The translations under genes and the position numbers were made by a program. Source: Trichostrongylus colubriformis (taxonomy: Eukaryota > Nematoda > Chromadorea > Rhabditida > Trichostrongylidae). From it: DNA of 64,000 nucleotides. The notes beneath the pieces are model-generated. The model saw nothing but the letters and a program-made list of their open reading frames with translations, did not search any database and was not told the origin of the DNA. The stretch lies in NCBI GenBank assembly GCA_963978905.1, contig OZ022256.1, positions 13,685,863-13,749,862 of the forward strand, given 5' to 3'. Positions 49,447-60,950 of this stretch are shown here, piece after piece (the first letter of the stretch is position 1; each line of letters opens with the position of its first letter).

Positions 49447-49702
49447 GCACCTCACTCCATGGTGCGGAGATCAAATCCCGCACCAACGTCCGCCCAGGCC
49501 AACCAAGCCTTCCATCCCTCCGGGGTCGGCAAATTGGTACCAGACTCGTCTGGGAGGATAAAAGCACTGACTTGTACATCGGCTGGCCCCCGCAAGTCAT
49601 TGTATAGGCCACATCACATTCACCAGCCATCACGATTCTGAATGGAACTAGAATGTGCGGCGCATCCCACAGAAGGGATTGATTAACGCCAAAAACTTTA
49701 TC
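49447..49702 (+). repeat. SINE-like family B, copy
   Basis: The B-box-like GGTGCGGAGATCAAATCCCG is followed by GTCCGCCCAGGCCAACCAAG, GGATAAAAGCACTGACTTGT, CCCCCGCAAGTCATTGTATA and GCGGCGCATCCCACA. It forms an inverted pair with 48966-49173 around about 315 bp of unique DNA. Confidence 0.8.
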
Positions 49703-50117
49703 CTTTAACTTAACTAAGGGCTTTAAAGCAATTTATCTGAGAAACGTTATCGTATATAGCAATTGAGTTGATATAACTACCTCTTATATGAGCAGTGCCC
49801 GTTCCAGACCTATTACTTCCGGCTCTTATTCGGCGATAAAGATCACAAGGTGTTATATTCCATGCCATTCATCCCAGTACCGCGGCACCTACGGATAAAA
49901 TAAAATGGCAGAGCACCAAGTTGTTATAACCTTTGAGGATAAAATTTTAACAGAAGTGGGGGGAGACGGATGTTTGGTGATACGTGTGGAGACTGCATTC
50001 AATGCAAAAAAAAAGCGCGAAATCCAATTCGAGTGTGTCTTCGAACTGTCGGATTAGCAATACTGAAAGCGTGATATACTTGGTGGTAGCTCTCGTGGTC
50101 GAGAAGTGTTTTATCTA

Positions 50118-51015
50118 TTAGGTTGATTCATAATAAATTGGACAAATTGACCAATTTTAATCATTGTCGTACAACTTTTTTACGACAACAGGGATTTACT
50201 TGAAATATACTCCATCTTTATCGATGACCTTCTGCCACGGTATAGGCAGATCACGGATGCCCTTGCTCCAGAAGGCCGGAAGCTGGAGTCGAAGAAGTTG
50301 CCGAGTGCCGCCTTGACCTCCTCGCGAGTTTTGAAGTCTTGGCCGTCCAGGTGGCGATGGCTGTGGGAGAAAAGGTGGAACTCTGAAGGGGCCAGGTCTG
50401 GGGAGTACGGTGGTAAATAGAAGTACGGTCCAACTGTACGACAGCAGCTCGGCCTTGGTCGATCTTGCGAAGTGCGGTCTGTGGAAGTAGACACGGTGTC
50501 GTGCTGGAAGTAGACATGTGACCGCCGCCGTAGCGAACTTTGGACATTGGCCTTCAATTCTCGTAATTGACGAACGTAGACGTCGGCGGATACTGTGGTA
50601 CCTTCATCGAGCAGCTCCCAGTACTCTACGCCGTGTACGCTCCACCAACCGCGGTTTTCGTCTTCGAGGAATAGTCGCCTGACGCAAACTTCGAATGCTA
50701 CAACTACAGTGTACTTCTGCCGGGGGCATGCTCCTTGTGAACTTCTATCAGACGTCTGCCGATATCCGCGGGTTCCTGGCCAGATAGCGATATAAATAGT
50801 ATGACGTTGCGGATGTGGTCTCTGGACCGCTTGAAATCGTGCGGCATTGTGGCGGAATGAATTCACTTTGGAGTGATTATTTTGCGGTACTTTGAAGAGC
50901 TTTTCATACTCATTCCAACGGTACCTCGCGCGTCCATTTTCGTTAATTCGTTACTGAGTTATGATCTCTAGAAATCATCACTACCATTTGTCCGATTTAT
51001 TATGAATCAACCTAA
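50118..51015. mobile_element. mariner transposon, internally deleted, about 0.9 kb
   Basis: The inverted ends TTAGGTTGATTCATAATAAA and TTTATTATGAATCAACCTAA are near-perfect for about 29 bp. The element is shorter than the usual 1.2-1.3 kb. It contains a broken transposase on the minus strand. Confidence 0.9.
50180..50866 (-). pseudogene. mariner transposase, truncated and frameshifted
   Basis: One frame carries the middle and C-terminal parts of a mariner DD34D transposase: WWSVHGVEYWELLDEGT, YVRQLRELKANVQS, VYFQHDT (second Asp, normally HDNARPH) and [16 protein letters not shown] (third Asp). The sequence between HDT and LPPYSP is scrambled, consistent with compensating frameshifts. The N-terminal helix-turn-helix is missing. 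Confidence 0.85.
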
Positions 51016-52810
51016 TAATATTCAAATGTTAGAAAAAAGTATCAGGTTCTATCGCAGTGGGTGGGTAAGTCACTGTGCTCGGCTTCCTGCGTTTTTGTCT
51101 CAGTTCCAGAAGGATAATTTAATCGCGTTACTATCCGCCAAGACTCAGGCACAAATCTGAGGGTGTAGACTGACGAGCAAGTTTCAACATTCCTCAAGAT
51201 GCAATTCTTTGCGATAGCATCAAGTCTTTTGAATCCACTGAAAAACCTGTAGATCTGCTTTGCATGAAGATGTGTTGCTGAAACTTTCGTGGGTCATCTG
51301 AATTAAGCATCAACCCAATGTATGGATTTTTGTCCTCCTGTTAAGTACCATACAATAATAATCAACTTCAGAGAAGAGCGCGACAATCCCCATGATGGAT
51401 TTAACCGTACGCATTGTAAGGGACTCCCCTCCTTTAATTTTGTGGGCTAGAACAGTAACTAGTAGTTCCGCTCGGAAGACGCCATGTATTCGACTTTGTC
51501 TAGAAATGTTTTGGCCAGTGACCTATACAATGGCCAGTATGTTTCAACCTGAGCGACCAGGCTGATTAGTTGATTTGAACGGCTTCCGTTAGAGCTTCAT
51601 TCACATTTGTACTTGTTCGCGGCGTCTCTCCCTATCTCCACCTATGTAGTCTCCCTAATTGGTTCCTGGCATAATCCCTCCATGGCGAAATTTTTCACAA
51701 TCCCTCCATGGAAAATATTTCATGTTCAGGATGTCATTGTGGTGCACCGTACAAGTTTCGCAAACAATATCGAGCTCCGTAGAGGAAGGGGTTACACTCG
51801 ACCACGCGCATTTTTGAGATGATAGTCTATTCGTCGGAACCTTAATTTTTTCCATTTTCAACCGCATTTCATTTTTTCAACCTTCATTTTCAACCGCAAT
51901 TACCATCTCTTAATACTCTTACTTTGCACAATTACTAGCACTTCTTCGATTCCAGTAGACTACCCTGACTTCCTAAACATATAATCTTGTTGCGTAGATG
52001 CATCGTACATCAAAACGTTCTGCTGCTTCATTCTTCACACTTGATATCAGCTTGTATGGGACCCATGACATATTCGAATTTACTTTACTAAACTATACAA
52101 AAAAACATGAATAATAGTGTAGTTTACTCGTGTAAAGCATAAAAGTGAACACCACAAAAATATGTACAAACAACGTATGACAATACAATTAATCAATACA
52201 TATATCATAAAATGATGACAATAAAAAAAACTAAGTGATTCCTTAGGGCTCTTACAGATCTTTTTACACCCTTTTAAATTTGGAAATTTCGGGTACGCTG
52301 GTAGTTCTCGTACGTGAATATCCTATATCGTCGACTGAGGCAGCTCCGAAACTTCCCGAACGCATAGCCGTTTTTCTGAAACCAGTTGTTAAAAACCCAA
52401 GGCCTTTTCCGCAGAACTTGGAAATTGTCTTTTGTTGATTTAGATGGTTGTATTGATTGAGGACAAATCATCATACCTACTGTTTACGTCAGCTAATTAG
52501 CGCGCCTTCTCACAATCTTCAAATGGAAATTCTAGGGAGACGGTCAACTTTTCACAGTGATTAGTCGCCCCGTGACCGCCCGCACATCGAGATTCAGATC
52601 CACGGGTTGACTTACAGGGCAGGGTGAGTTCCTTGCTTAGTAATAATCTGTAAGTTTATGACAAACTTTAATCTCACAGAAATCTTCATATTCAGAAAAG
52701 AATTCTTGGCATCATCAAATGCGATGGCCTGTGATAGTGGAAGAAAATCGGTTCTACGCCTCGCGATCACGCTCCTATCAGGCTAGCAACTGCCGACGTG
52801 TGAGACTTAA

Positions 52811-53293
52811 AGGCACACCTCGCGATAAATTGTGAGAGTTATCGCGCGTACTACTGGACGTACAGGCCCTGCTTTATCCAACAGTGAAGAAAAATGAATC
52901 GAAACTCCTCACAACCACCAAGAGTAAAGCTCCCTGCACTCAGTTCTCGTACGAGTACTGGAAATTGTAGAAGAGCTTTTGTTCGATGGTATCGCGCAAA
53001 ATGTTACGATATAACCTGTTCTTCCCTCTTGAAGCTGCCTTCACTGATGAAATCGCCGCCTTATCTGGTCTTATCGCAAGCTTCGTTCTCCACGTAAGAG
53101 CCATGTTGGAAATTCGTTCGTCTAAGGCCAGGTGTGATTGCGCTTTGAGGGTGCGGTTCGGCTCGGGTAGAGCGCGCCCATCGCCGCGAGGATGCACTAT
53201 GAAGCAGCAACAAGGCTGCAGCCTGAGGACCATCTAAGGACCTACTTGCCCCAAAAAAGTAAGCCACGAATATGATTATCGCGTGGTGTGCCT
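52811..53293. mobile_element. TTAA-flanked MITE, family P, copy 2
   Basis: The ends AGGCACACCTCGCGATAA and TTATCGCGTGGTGTGCCT are inverted repeats, flanked by TTAA at 52807-52810 and 53294-53297. Same family as 38694-39044, about 130 bp longer. The interior has open frames on both strands with no transposase motif. Confidence 0.85.
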
Positions 53294-53635
53294 TTAAAGG
53301 AATCGTTCACGGAAATTTGAGTTCTTCCAGCTCTTGGTGACGTGCGACGACGTGTGGCCCTCGGGATTCATGGGCGCATAGTCACAAGCATTTGGACACT
53401 GGGCGCGAAAACTTGAAGTGCGTACTACTCGCCATCGGCGTTCAATGCTGCTTGGCGGGAATTCAAACAAGTTGCTCTTCCTCCAATTTCTCGATTTCAG
53501 AGTTTCTCGGCTCTTTTTGTGTTTATGTTCACTTATTGTACGTGGTGGAGTGATCTTAAGAGGAATTTGAATCATAGAATTTCCGTGGGCGATTCCCTTT
53601 TAAGGCGAGCTACATATTTTTCAACTCCTTCGCGG

Positions 53636-56600
53636 CTAAATATTATTGTTTTCATACGAAACTTGAAATGCAAGTTCAATGACCCACTCAATGGCTTCGG
53701 AAAGTTTCCTCATCAGATTTCGCCCAGAAGCAACAGAAATACCAGTAGATGAGGTTTGTGTTGAAATTTGGTCACCTGTAAATTGTATATTCAGAAACCA
53801 ATTTACTACGGAAACCACTAGCCGCTACAACCTAATCAAACCTTTTTCAAGGTCTACAGGTTCTTCTTCACGTGCGGTGAAAAATCCGGCCACATGAGAA
53901 ACCATTGATTTTCCGTTTTCATTTCGCGGGAAAATCAAAAACAAGCTAAGTTGGAATATGGCCAAAGCCATTCCGATACCGTTAGGTACCTGAAACGAGA
54001 AATTTGAGTGGATTGGTGGATGATCCGAATTCGCAGTAGTCTTACCATGATATATTTATCCCGAACGATGTTTCCATAAAGGCACCATTGTGTTGAGACC
54101 AGCATATTAGCGATACACATTGGCAATGGTAGTGAGTCACAGCAACGTTTTCGCAGCACGACGCCCTGAACAGTGGATATGAATATAAAAATTTGGAGCA
54201 TTGCCAGTATTTCGGTTCCTAGGTTGGCATCACAAATTACCACAAGTAGTTATAAACCAAAGTGGGCTATGATACTGCACGAAAATCGGTGGGTGTGCTC
54301 TGATAGAGCTGGTCCACCCGGAGACCCGACACCCACAGAAGAAGTATTAGATTGGTGCATAACTAATGCGGCTTTTAAATCTGCATTTTTTAAGTGAAAA
54401 TTGACGTTTTGACGACTACCAAATGGAAAACAGTTCCTGATTGCGATGGTGAAAACAGAATTATCATTTTAAACGTTTTTTGCAAAATTTTATCATTGTT
54501 TTTGCTATACAAAAATGTTGAAAAAAGCCGCATGAATAATGCGCCAACCCTATATATCCCTCAGGCCAAGAAATGCTCTGGATTTAACACTGCCAAATGA
54601 TTACCTTTCAATTGCGAAAAGTTTTTAGGATCGATTTTGTTTTTCGGAATCTCCTCTTAATTTTTTTAGATGGGATCTACTTCGGAAATTCCTAGAGTAT
54701 TAAAGAAGATATTTAAAACTCACCAGACCAGCTAATGGTGCTCCAAAGTTCATGATGTTGAATGTCATACAAGCGACACCAAGGTAATTGATATTTGGAT
54801 CGTGTTTGATCCATGCGCACATGGCAGCAATCGTCGACAGCACGAAGCCGAACTTTGCGGCGAATGAGCACTGAAAGTAGCCGATTTAAATTCGTTGAAC
54901 AAATGAAGCTTCATTTTTCAAAATTTGAGCTCTTGATTTTCTCCAACTAATAGCTTAACTGATACAGATAGCCCCCTGCACAAAAAAAGCAGTCCAAAAA
55001 GTTTCCTCCTTTTGGGGTTCTGTATTTCCTGACAGCCTATATGCTTTGCCTCTGAGCCCCAGGTTTGCAGCGCCTCTCAAACTATCAACCCCAAGACCAA
55101 GGAACAGTCGCCCTCAAACAGTTGTGTACTTTTGTAAAGTAATTAATTGAACCGAACTGTGACGAAGTCACGTTGGTCAAAGATGTTTTCTTAATCAGCT
55201 GATGCGATGAGAAAGCTGTTCAAATTTTCTGGCCATTAATTTAATGATGCGAATCAAGTCGTTGTTATGATGCACACTTACCATGATGGTAAACATACAT
55301 TTACTTGTCTACAAACACTTTCTCGTTCCAGTTCCCCAGTCGTACCCCCCTCAGCCACTTAATACTTATTTTATTAGGTTGTAAGGAAAGTTCTGGCCGC
55401 TTTTTCGCGTTCACAAGATAAATTTAAATATCAGAGCGTGTCAACATGAATCAGCTGACATATTGTGCTCGTTAGATAGACAAAAAGTTGCTCTTTCAGA
55501 ATATATGGTTTTATTTGGAATGCCACGAGGTTTCGAATTATTAGGGAATTTTTAAAGTGCTACGAAAATGGCACTTTTAAGATGACTTCACTTCGAGAGT
55601 TCTTATTTAGCCGAGTCCCAGCGAAGGTGACCACAAATGTGAATACTGCAAGAGGAGGAGGTGAATCACTGGATGGAACTCATTGTCTCTGGTTTCAGAA
55701 GTGCAGGAATGAGAACGAGCTGCTTGGATTTTCAATTGATCAAATCGCTTTAACTAAAACGGCAGAAGGCGATGAGAGTCCATATTTGCAGGAGATATCT
55801 ACAAGTATTGGCCCTCAACAAGCAACCTTAGTTGACCACCTCATGTGGCCTTAATCCAAAAAAATGGGTGCCGCGGGACGCCTCACGGCAGTCATGCGCA
55901 AGCGCATTTTTCACAAATCCTCTTCCACTAATTGAAGCAGTTGCAGGGTAAGGCCCTTACTTGTCTATCATGTTCATCAGATCTAGCGCTAACTATGCCC
56001 CACTTCCCGAAACATCTGGCCAGCTCCTTCAGTAGCAGTGTGTTTAAAAAGAGTGGCGATTTGGAGTCGACTTTTTTTCATTTCGTGCAATATAAATTAT
56101 CAGCCCTTCATCAAATTGAGATATGTAGGTGTGCACAGTGTTGCCAAGAGTGTAGCGAATCTAATGGTGCTCATTCTGTGAGAAAAGACGCACTCTGAGC
56201 CGAGTTATGATCTCTCGAAGTTGGAATTTCAAAAACCGGCCAAAACTTTCCTTACAACCTAATAGCGCACCACAATCAGCACAGGATACCTAGACCATGT
56301 ATAGTGATGTATCCCCGGAGTAAGCCACGCATGTCACTTACGTTTCGGAATCGAAAACAATATGGCTAGAAGGAAGGAGCCCGACCTTTTTTTGAGAATA
56401 AACAACGTTATTTTCTGTGATGGGAAAAAAGGTTATCCCTTTCCGCCCTTTCGATGTTTCAGGCACCCGGAACCTAAATTGTGGCCAATCCACTGTCACC
56501 AACGGTAACACTACTGTTCCTGCGACGTACAATTCGTCTGTTATCATAAAAACCGGTTTTTCATTCATGTCACACCACCCCCAGTGAAGTATTGATATGA

Positions 56601-57950
56601 TACGATAGCGCAACTTCTTGCGGGAACCATTTTGTGATAAGGATGGATAACCCGTGATCATTAGCGACCTTGACCATCTTTAATGATGGCTGCAAATGAG
56701 ACTTTGAACGAACTATGAAGGAACAATGAACCGGCCCTGCTTTTTTGTGGAAAAATCACAGAACTCTTCAATCTGGAAACAGCAACTCGATCATGGCTGA
56801 TCAGCAGACTGATCTCTTGTCTATGCTGGCTCTTCGATATGTCACAAGTTTTTTTTTGTGATTTTTCATAATTAATGGGTTTATCCTGGGGCATTCCAAG
56901 CATTAAAGAATATCAAAGATTGACTTTTACAAGGAAGTTTGATCCCGGCAGCTTTCTCCGGAGTTCACTGGTAGTGATATTTTTTGAATTTTCAAACTAA
57001 AAATTTCTTCAAAAGCTGGACTAACCCTGTTAGTGGCGAAAGTGAGATAGAACACGCAGTAGATGAAGAACAGCGAAACACCGACAGTGTTCACGATGAT
57101 CATTACGCTGTCATCCTTCAGAAACCCGTACCGTAACCAGAAGGAACCTCTGAAAATATACTGTACTATTTTGCGCCCATTTTTCCCTTATTTCTGCGGG
57201 ACCAACAGACTTACCCAAGAACTCCCATCAGAAACGGTACACCACTGATATCTTGTGTGCCTTTCCGCCGAATAATTTCAATACAGATCGGTCTGGAAAA
57301 GGGCAGAATTGTTGCCTTGTCATAAAAAAGCTTCTAATAAAAGCATAAAATCAATTTGTCGAGAAAAAGTATATAAAGGTGAAATCGAAAAATGCGAGGG
57401 TTATCAGTGAGAAACACGCATGGAAACTTTTAATCCCTGAGAAACCCCAGAGCAAAACTAGAAACCCCTTTGTTATAGCTTTTCACTTGGTCTAGGGATA
57501 CGTCTTCTATAAGGAGATGGTCAATGATCAGCTGATCATCAGCTGATCATTACCTACTGTGTAAGGCATATGCTGTCATCAAACCTTCAAAATACATAAA
57601 TCGTCAACTTTGTATGTCGTCATCGCGGCACTCAAAGCCTTCGAAAAGCCGGTTATCTCTTAACTATACACAATTTACTATGAAGCCAAAGATTAAAGCA
57701 TTTCGAAATCAAAGTCAGGAATAGGAAGATGAAGGGAAAATTAATACCTCGCGTAATTTCTAACGGTAATATTCACGAAACTTGATAAATAAAATATTAA
57801 ACCAGAAATAAAATTTGACATTCACTTTTTTCGTTTAAAGTTTAGAAAATTTTAAAATCAAAATTATACTCACATTCCACAAAGGAACAGGCAGATCGTT
57901 GTTAAAATTGCAGAACACGAAAGTATTTGTAGAAATGTTTGTAGATCCAT
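53636..57950 (-). CDS. SWEET/MtN3-family sugar transporter 2
   Basis: Second SWEET transporter, probably a plasma-membrane sugar uniporter. Exons, minus strand: 57950-57874, 57292-57215, 57149-57026, 54870-54724, 54165-54046, 53989-53842, 53775-53636. Phases all agree; the product is about 277 aa. The first repeat has [32 protein letters not shown] and [10 protein letters not shown]. The second has [38 protein letters not shown] and [20 protein letters not shown]. Intron positions and phases follow SWEET transporter 1. The last junction uses the same AAAAG/GTTTGAT donor; the tail is shorter (about 60 residues after the last helix). Intron 3 (54871-57025) holds a mariner relic and an unassigned ORF. 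The upstream region from 57951 to about 58500 is GC-rich near 58390-58470 and may be the promoter. Confidence 0.92.
55375..56262. mobile_element. mariner transposon, second subfamily, about 0.89 kb, decayed
   Basis: The ends TTAGGTTGTAAGGAAAGTTC plus TGGCCG and CGGCCA plus AAACTTTCCTTACAACCTAA are inverted repeats. Its ends differ from those of the 50118 element beyond TTAGGTTG. It lies in intron 3 of SWEET transporter 2. Confidence 0.88.
55582..55900 (+). pseudogene. mariner transposase, N-terminal fragment
   Basis: The frame resembles a mariner N-terminal domain: [33 protein letters not shown] (normally RRWFxKFRSG), [15 protein letters not shown] (normally LGVSxxTVxRHL) and, after a stop, KKMGA (normally KKLGKWVPH). 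The catalytic part is missing, so it is dead. Confidence 0.7.
56344..56661 (-). other. Unassigned ORF in SWEET transporter 2 intron
   Basis: An open frame of about 106 codons ends at a good donor (AAAC/GTAAGTG at 56343). It contains [20 protein letters not shown], protein-like in composition. It lies between the mariner relic and SWEET exon 3, same strand as the gene. It could be an optional exon, a nested relic or chance. No family was recognised. Confidence 0.25.
57523..57551. repeat. Compound palindrome of TGATCA and CAGCTG units
   Basis: AATGATCAGCTGATC is followed by its near-complement, giving two overlapping CAGCTG (E-box type) cores 12 bp apart. It lies in intron 1 of SWEET transporter 2. 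It could bind a bHLH factor, but no function is shown. Confidence 0.7.
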
Positions 57951-59190
57951 AGCAAACTGAAAAAAAGGAAATTTTAAGCGAGAATGGATTAGGCCTGAGA
58001 AGTGAAATTCCAACGGGATACGTTGTAATATAGTGACATCAAGAAACCCTGAAAAAAAATGATGAAAGAAGTACGGTAGATCGTGAGAAATGCGGAATGA
58101 TTTATAAAGACCATGTATATATAACAGTCACACCATACAATCAATCACACAACGATAGGAGCGAGATTCTGGGCCAGCCGGCACTCAAGGGATCGTCATT
58201 TACGATACAAACAAGTTTTTTACGGTAATGAAAAAGAGTTTGGACTTTGTTCAATGACATAGATCGGGTGTCTAGAGGAAGCTTGAGCCTTAGCCAGTGC
58301 TTACTGTAGGTTACAGTACACCTCTGGAGCAATGGTTGTGAGATGTTCAAGACTAAAATGTGTCATCAACACTTTATATACTCTTACAGAAGAAACCGCG
58401 CCCTCTCCCCCAGCCCTCCCCCCTCGTTGTGCCGCGTCGGCCGACCATCGTCGCGTGTGGACACATGACGATGTTGTAATCGCCGACGCACTCACACTCA
58501 CATGCACTCAAACGAGGATAAACCAACAAAGCCATCAGTGCATTCTTTATAAAAGAAAGTCGTTCGGAACGGCACAAGGCAAGCGCCGTGCGGGTTTCTG
58601 AAAACTCTGCCCATGTCAAGCTAGAGAATGTCACCGATGACGTTTACAACCAGCCCACGAAGAAGTTATGACGACAAGTTTGGGCCACCACACAACCTGC
58701 TACAGCGAGTACGTCACCGGCAACGGTACTTTCCGCTCATCGTAAGGTCGTATGAAGGTCATGTTAACTAGTTCGTAAATATCACATAGAGAGGTGATTT
58801 GAAAATATTTCTCCCGTGAAGTGACACTGCCAAAATATTTTTTTGTGCGCTACAATTCCGCTCGTGGTCCCTTTGTAAGCCGTATTCCAATACGGAATGG
58901 AGAGGTAAAGCAGTTAAAAGGCAGGAACCAGACTAAAGCTCAAGTTTATGGAAAAAAATTTATCGATAACCATTTACTATTATTTATTTAGTTCATTTCC
59001 ATTCCTTGTCTGTTTTCAACTGTTAACTTGTGATCGGTGATAGTGCATGACCGTTGGCGGCAGCCTACCGTCATGCGTTATGGCCTAGAGGCATCCATCG
59101 TTGTCTATTATCGCCTGATTTCACCTACTGTCACGTACCGTTACAATAAAGTGAAGGAGAGAAGGTTGGTAATCAGGAAAACATACGGTG

Positions 59191-59308
59191 GTAGTACGGT
59201 AGGTACTGCTCTAGGTCATATCTCACCTCATGCGTTCCAGAGTGCCTCGGGGGGACCACTCAGTACTTGGAGGTGCGAGGTGAGATCGAAGTGACCTACC
59301 GTGCTACT
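59191..59308. mobile_element. Inverted-repeat element, about 118 bp
   Basis: The left arm GTAGTACGGTAGGT...TCTCACCTC pairs with the right arm GAGGTGCGAGGTGAGA...ACCTACCGTGCTAC. Arms are about 40 bp with mismatches. It is probably a MITE. Confidence 0.7.
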
Positions 59309-60863
59309 ATCAGAGGAGGGCTATCATGTCACCGTGGATGTCTCACTGTTAAGCAATTCTACAAGTGAAGTTATGAAAACCTGTATACGGCCGTGCAGTC
59401 TCAAACGGTGATCTCAACCTCCTAATCTGCTGAAGGGAGGCCTGCCACCCATGGATTTATGAGCACATTGCTCATACATCCACAGTTTTAGAGGTACTAC
59501 CCATTACCAGTTGGTGTTCTGTACTGCAATGCCGTTCATTATCACCTAATGTTGCCCACTGTCGCTTCATGTCGCTTCATGTCGCTCCGTGCCGCCCACC
59601 TTCGCTTTACGCCACATCGGCTCGCTGATAGTCTTTTGAGGTGATGCTTTTGACAGTGATGGGTGCAGGGATTCATGAGCACAAAGAAGAGACTAAGATA
59701 CGGGCTCGGATCCAAGGACGATCATATAATATTTCAACGCTGGCTATCAGTGTCATGATTAAGCGCTTTGTGGTCATGGGATTGACTGGGGGATGTTTTT
59801 TGGAATAATTCATGTTTCGTCTTATTCATGAATCTAAAAGAATAATATAGATATAAAAACAAGGATAGTGCAGGTGATAAACAGTGACTAACAGCTAAGC
59901 GAGAACATCTGCAACTATTAATTATCGAAAAAAACGCTGTTGTTTCCACAAGATTCACGGGGGCACCATCGAATCACCATCGCTTCACAACACAAGCGCA
60001 CGTGTTTATTTCTGCGTTGAAAATTTCACCAAACAACGGGTACAGCGAGCGAGCTTCTAGTTCTTCGGTGTGAACATCATCAGCACTGATGGGATGGGAA
60101 GATCGTGAATGTGAAAAAATGGAAAGAGCTTGCAAGGAAGTGTAATGGGAGGTTGATCTATGGGAAATTAAACAGTGACTTCCTTGTCCTTGAAGTGACA
60201 TGAAACCGAGGTGACAGCTGCGATGACCGGGGACATGCTGCTCTTCTCCAATGATTCCCACCTTTCATTTTATATATCATTTCACATTGCTTTGTCGATG
60301 TAAACTTCGTCCTTCCTTTCAGCCTTTGCTGTGAACATTTTAAAACAGTGTGATATGAGATTTAACAATGGGTCGTTTAGTGGTCTACTAACTAAAGTCT
60401 GACCTGTTTTCCACACACATCACCCGGGGTAAAGAGAAACTGAGAGCCTGGAAGACTACATATTTCCTGTGATTGAAAACTCTAATCATTTTTATCGTGA
60501 TCTCTTGTGCAGCCTGGCATCCGATACGCGAGTTGAGTGAGTGGTAAGTCTGAGTAAGGCAGCGAAACGAGCCGCTCAAAAAATTCAAATCAACCATGTA
60601 CTTAGAACCCTTTTGTATTCTTCATTGCACAGAGGTGTGCAATATCGGCCGCTGGCCGACTTATTGTTGTCCTCTCGCCGTCTAGATCTACACTCATTGG
60701 CTACGGAAGCAGAGGAAGCGACAGGGGAAGGTGTGGGAGGAGGGTATTCGCGTTCCAATTTCTCGGTTTTTTAACTATTTTATTTCGTTCTTTCTCCACT
60801 GTAACACAACTAACACCATGACTTTCATATTCCATAAATATTCCACAATCTGCCAAAATTACC

Positions 60864-60950
60864 TATGAACGGTTTTCTATGAAGAACTTCAGGCAGTGTG
60901 CCAAAAATCTTTGAACGATTTTTCTTATGAAGAACTTCAGGCAGTGTGCC
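60864..60950. repeat. Tandem duplication, about 40 bp
   Basis: Two copies (60864-60902 and 60911-60950) share ATGAAGAACTTCAGGCAGTG plus TGCC at their 3' ends, with a similar GAACGnTTTT lead-in. Confidence 0.8.
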
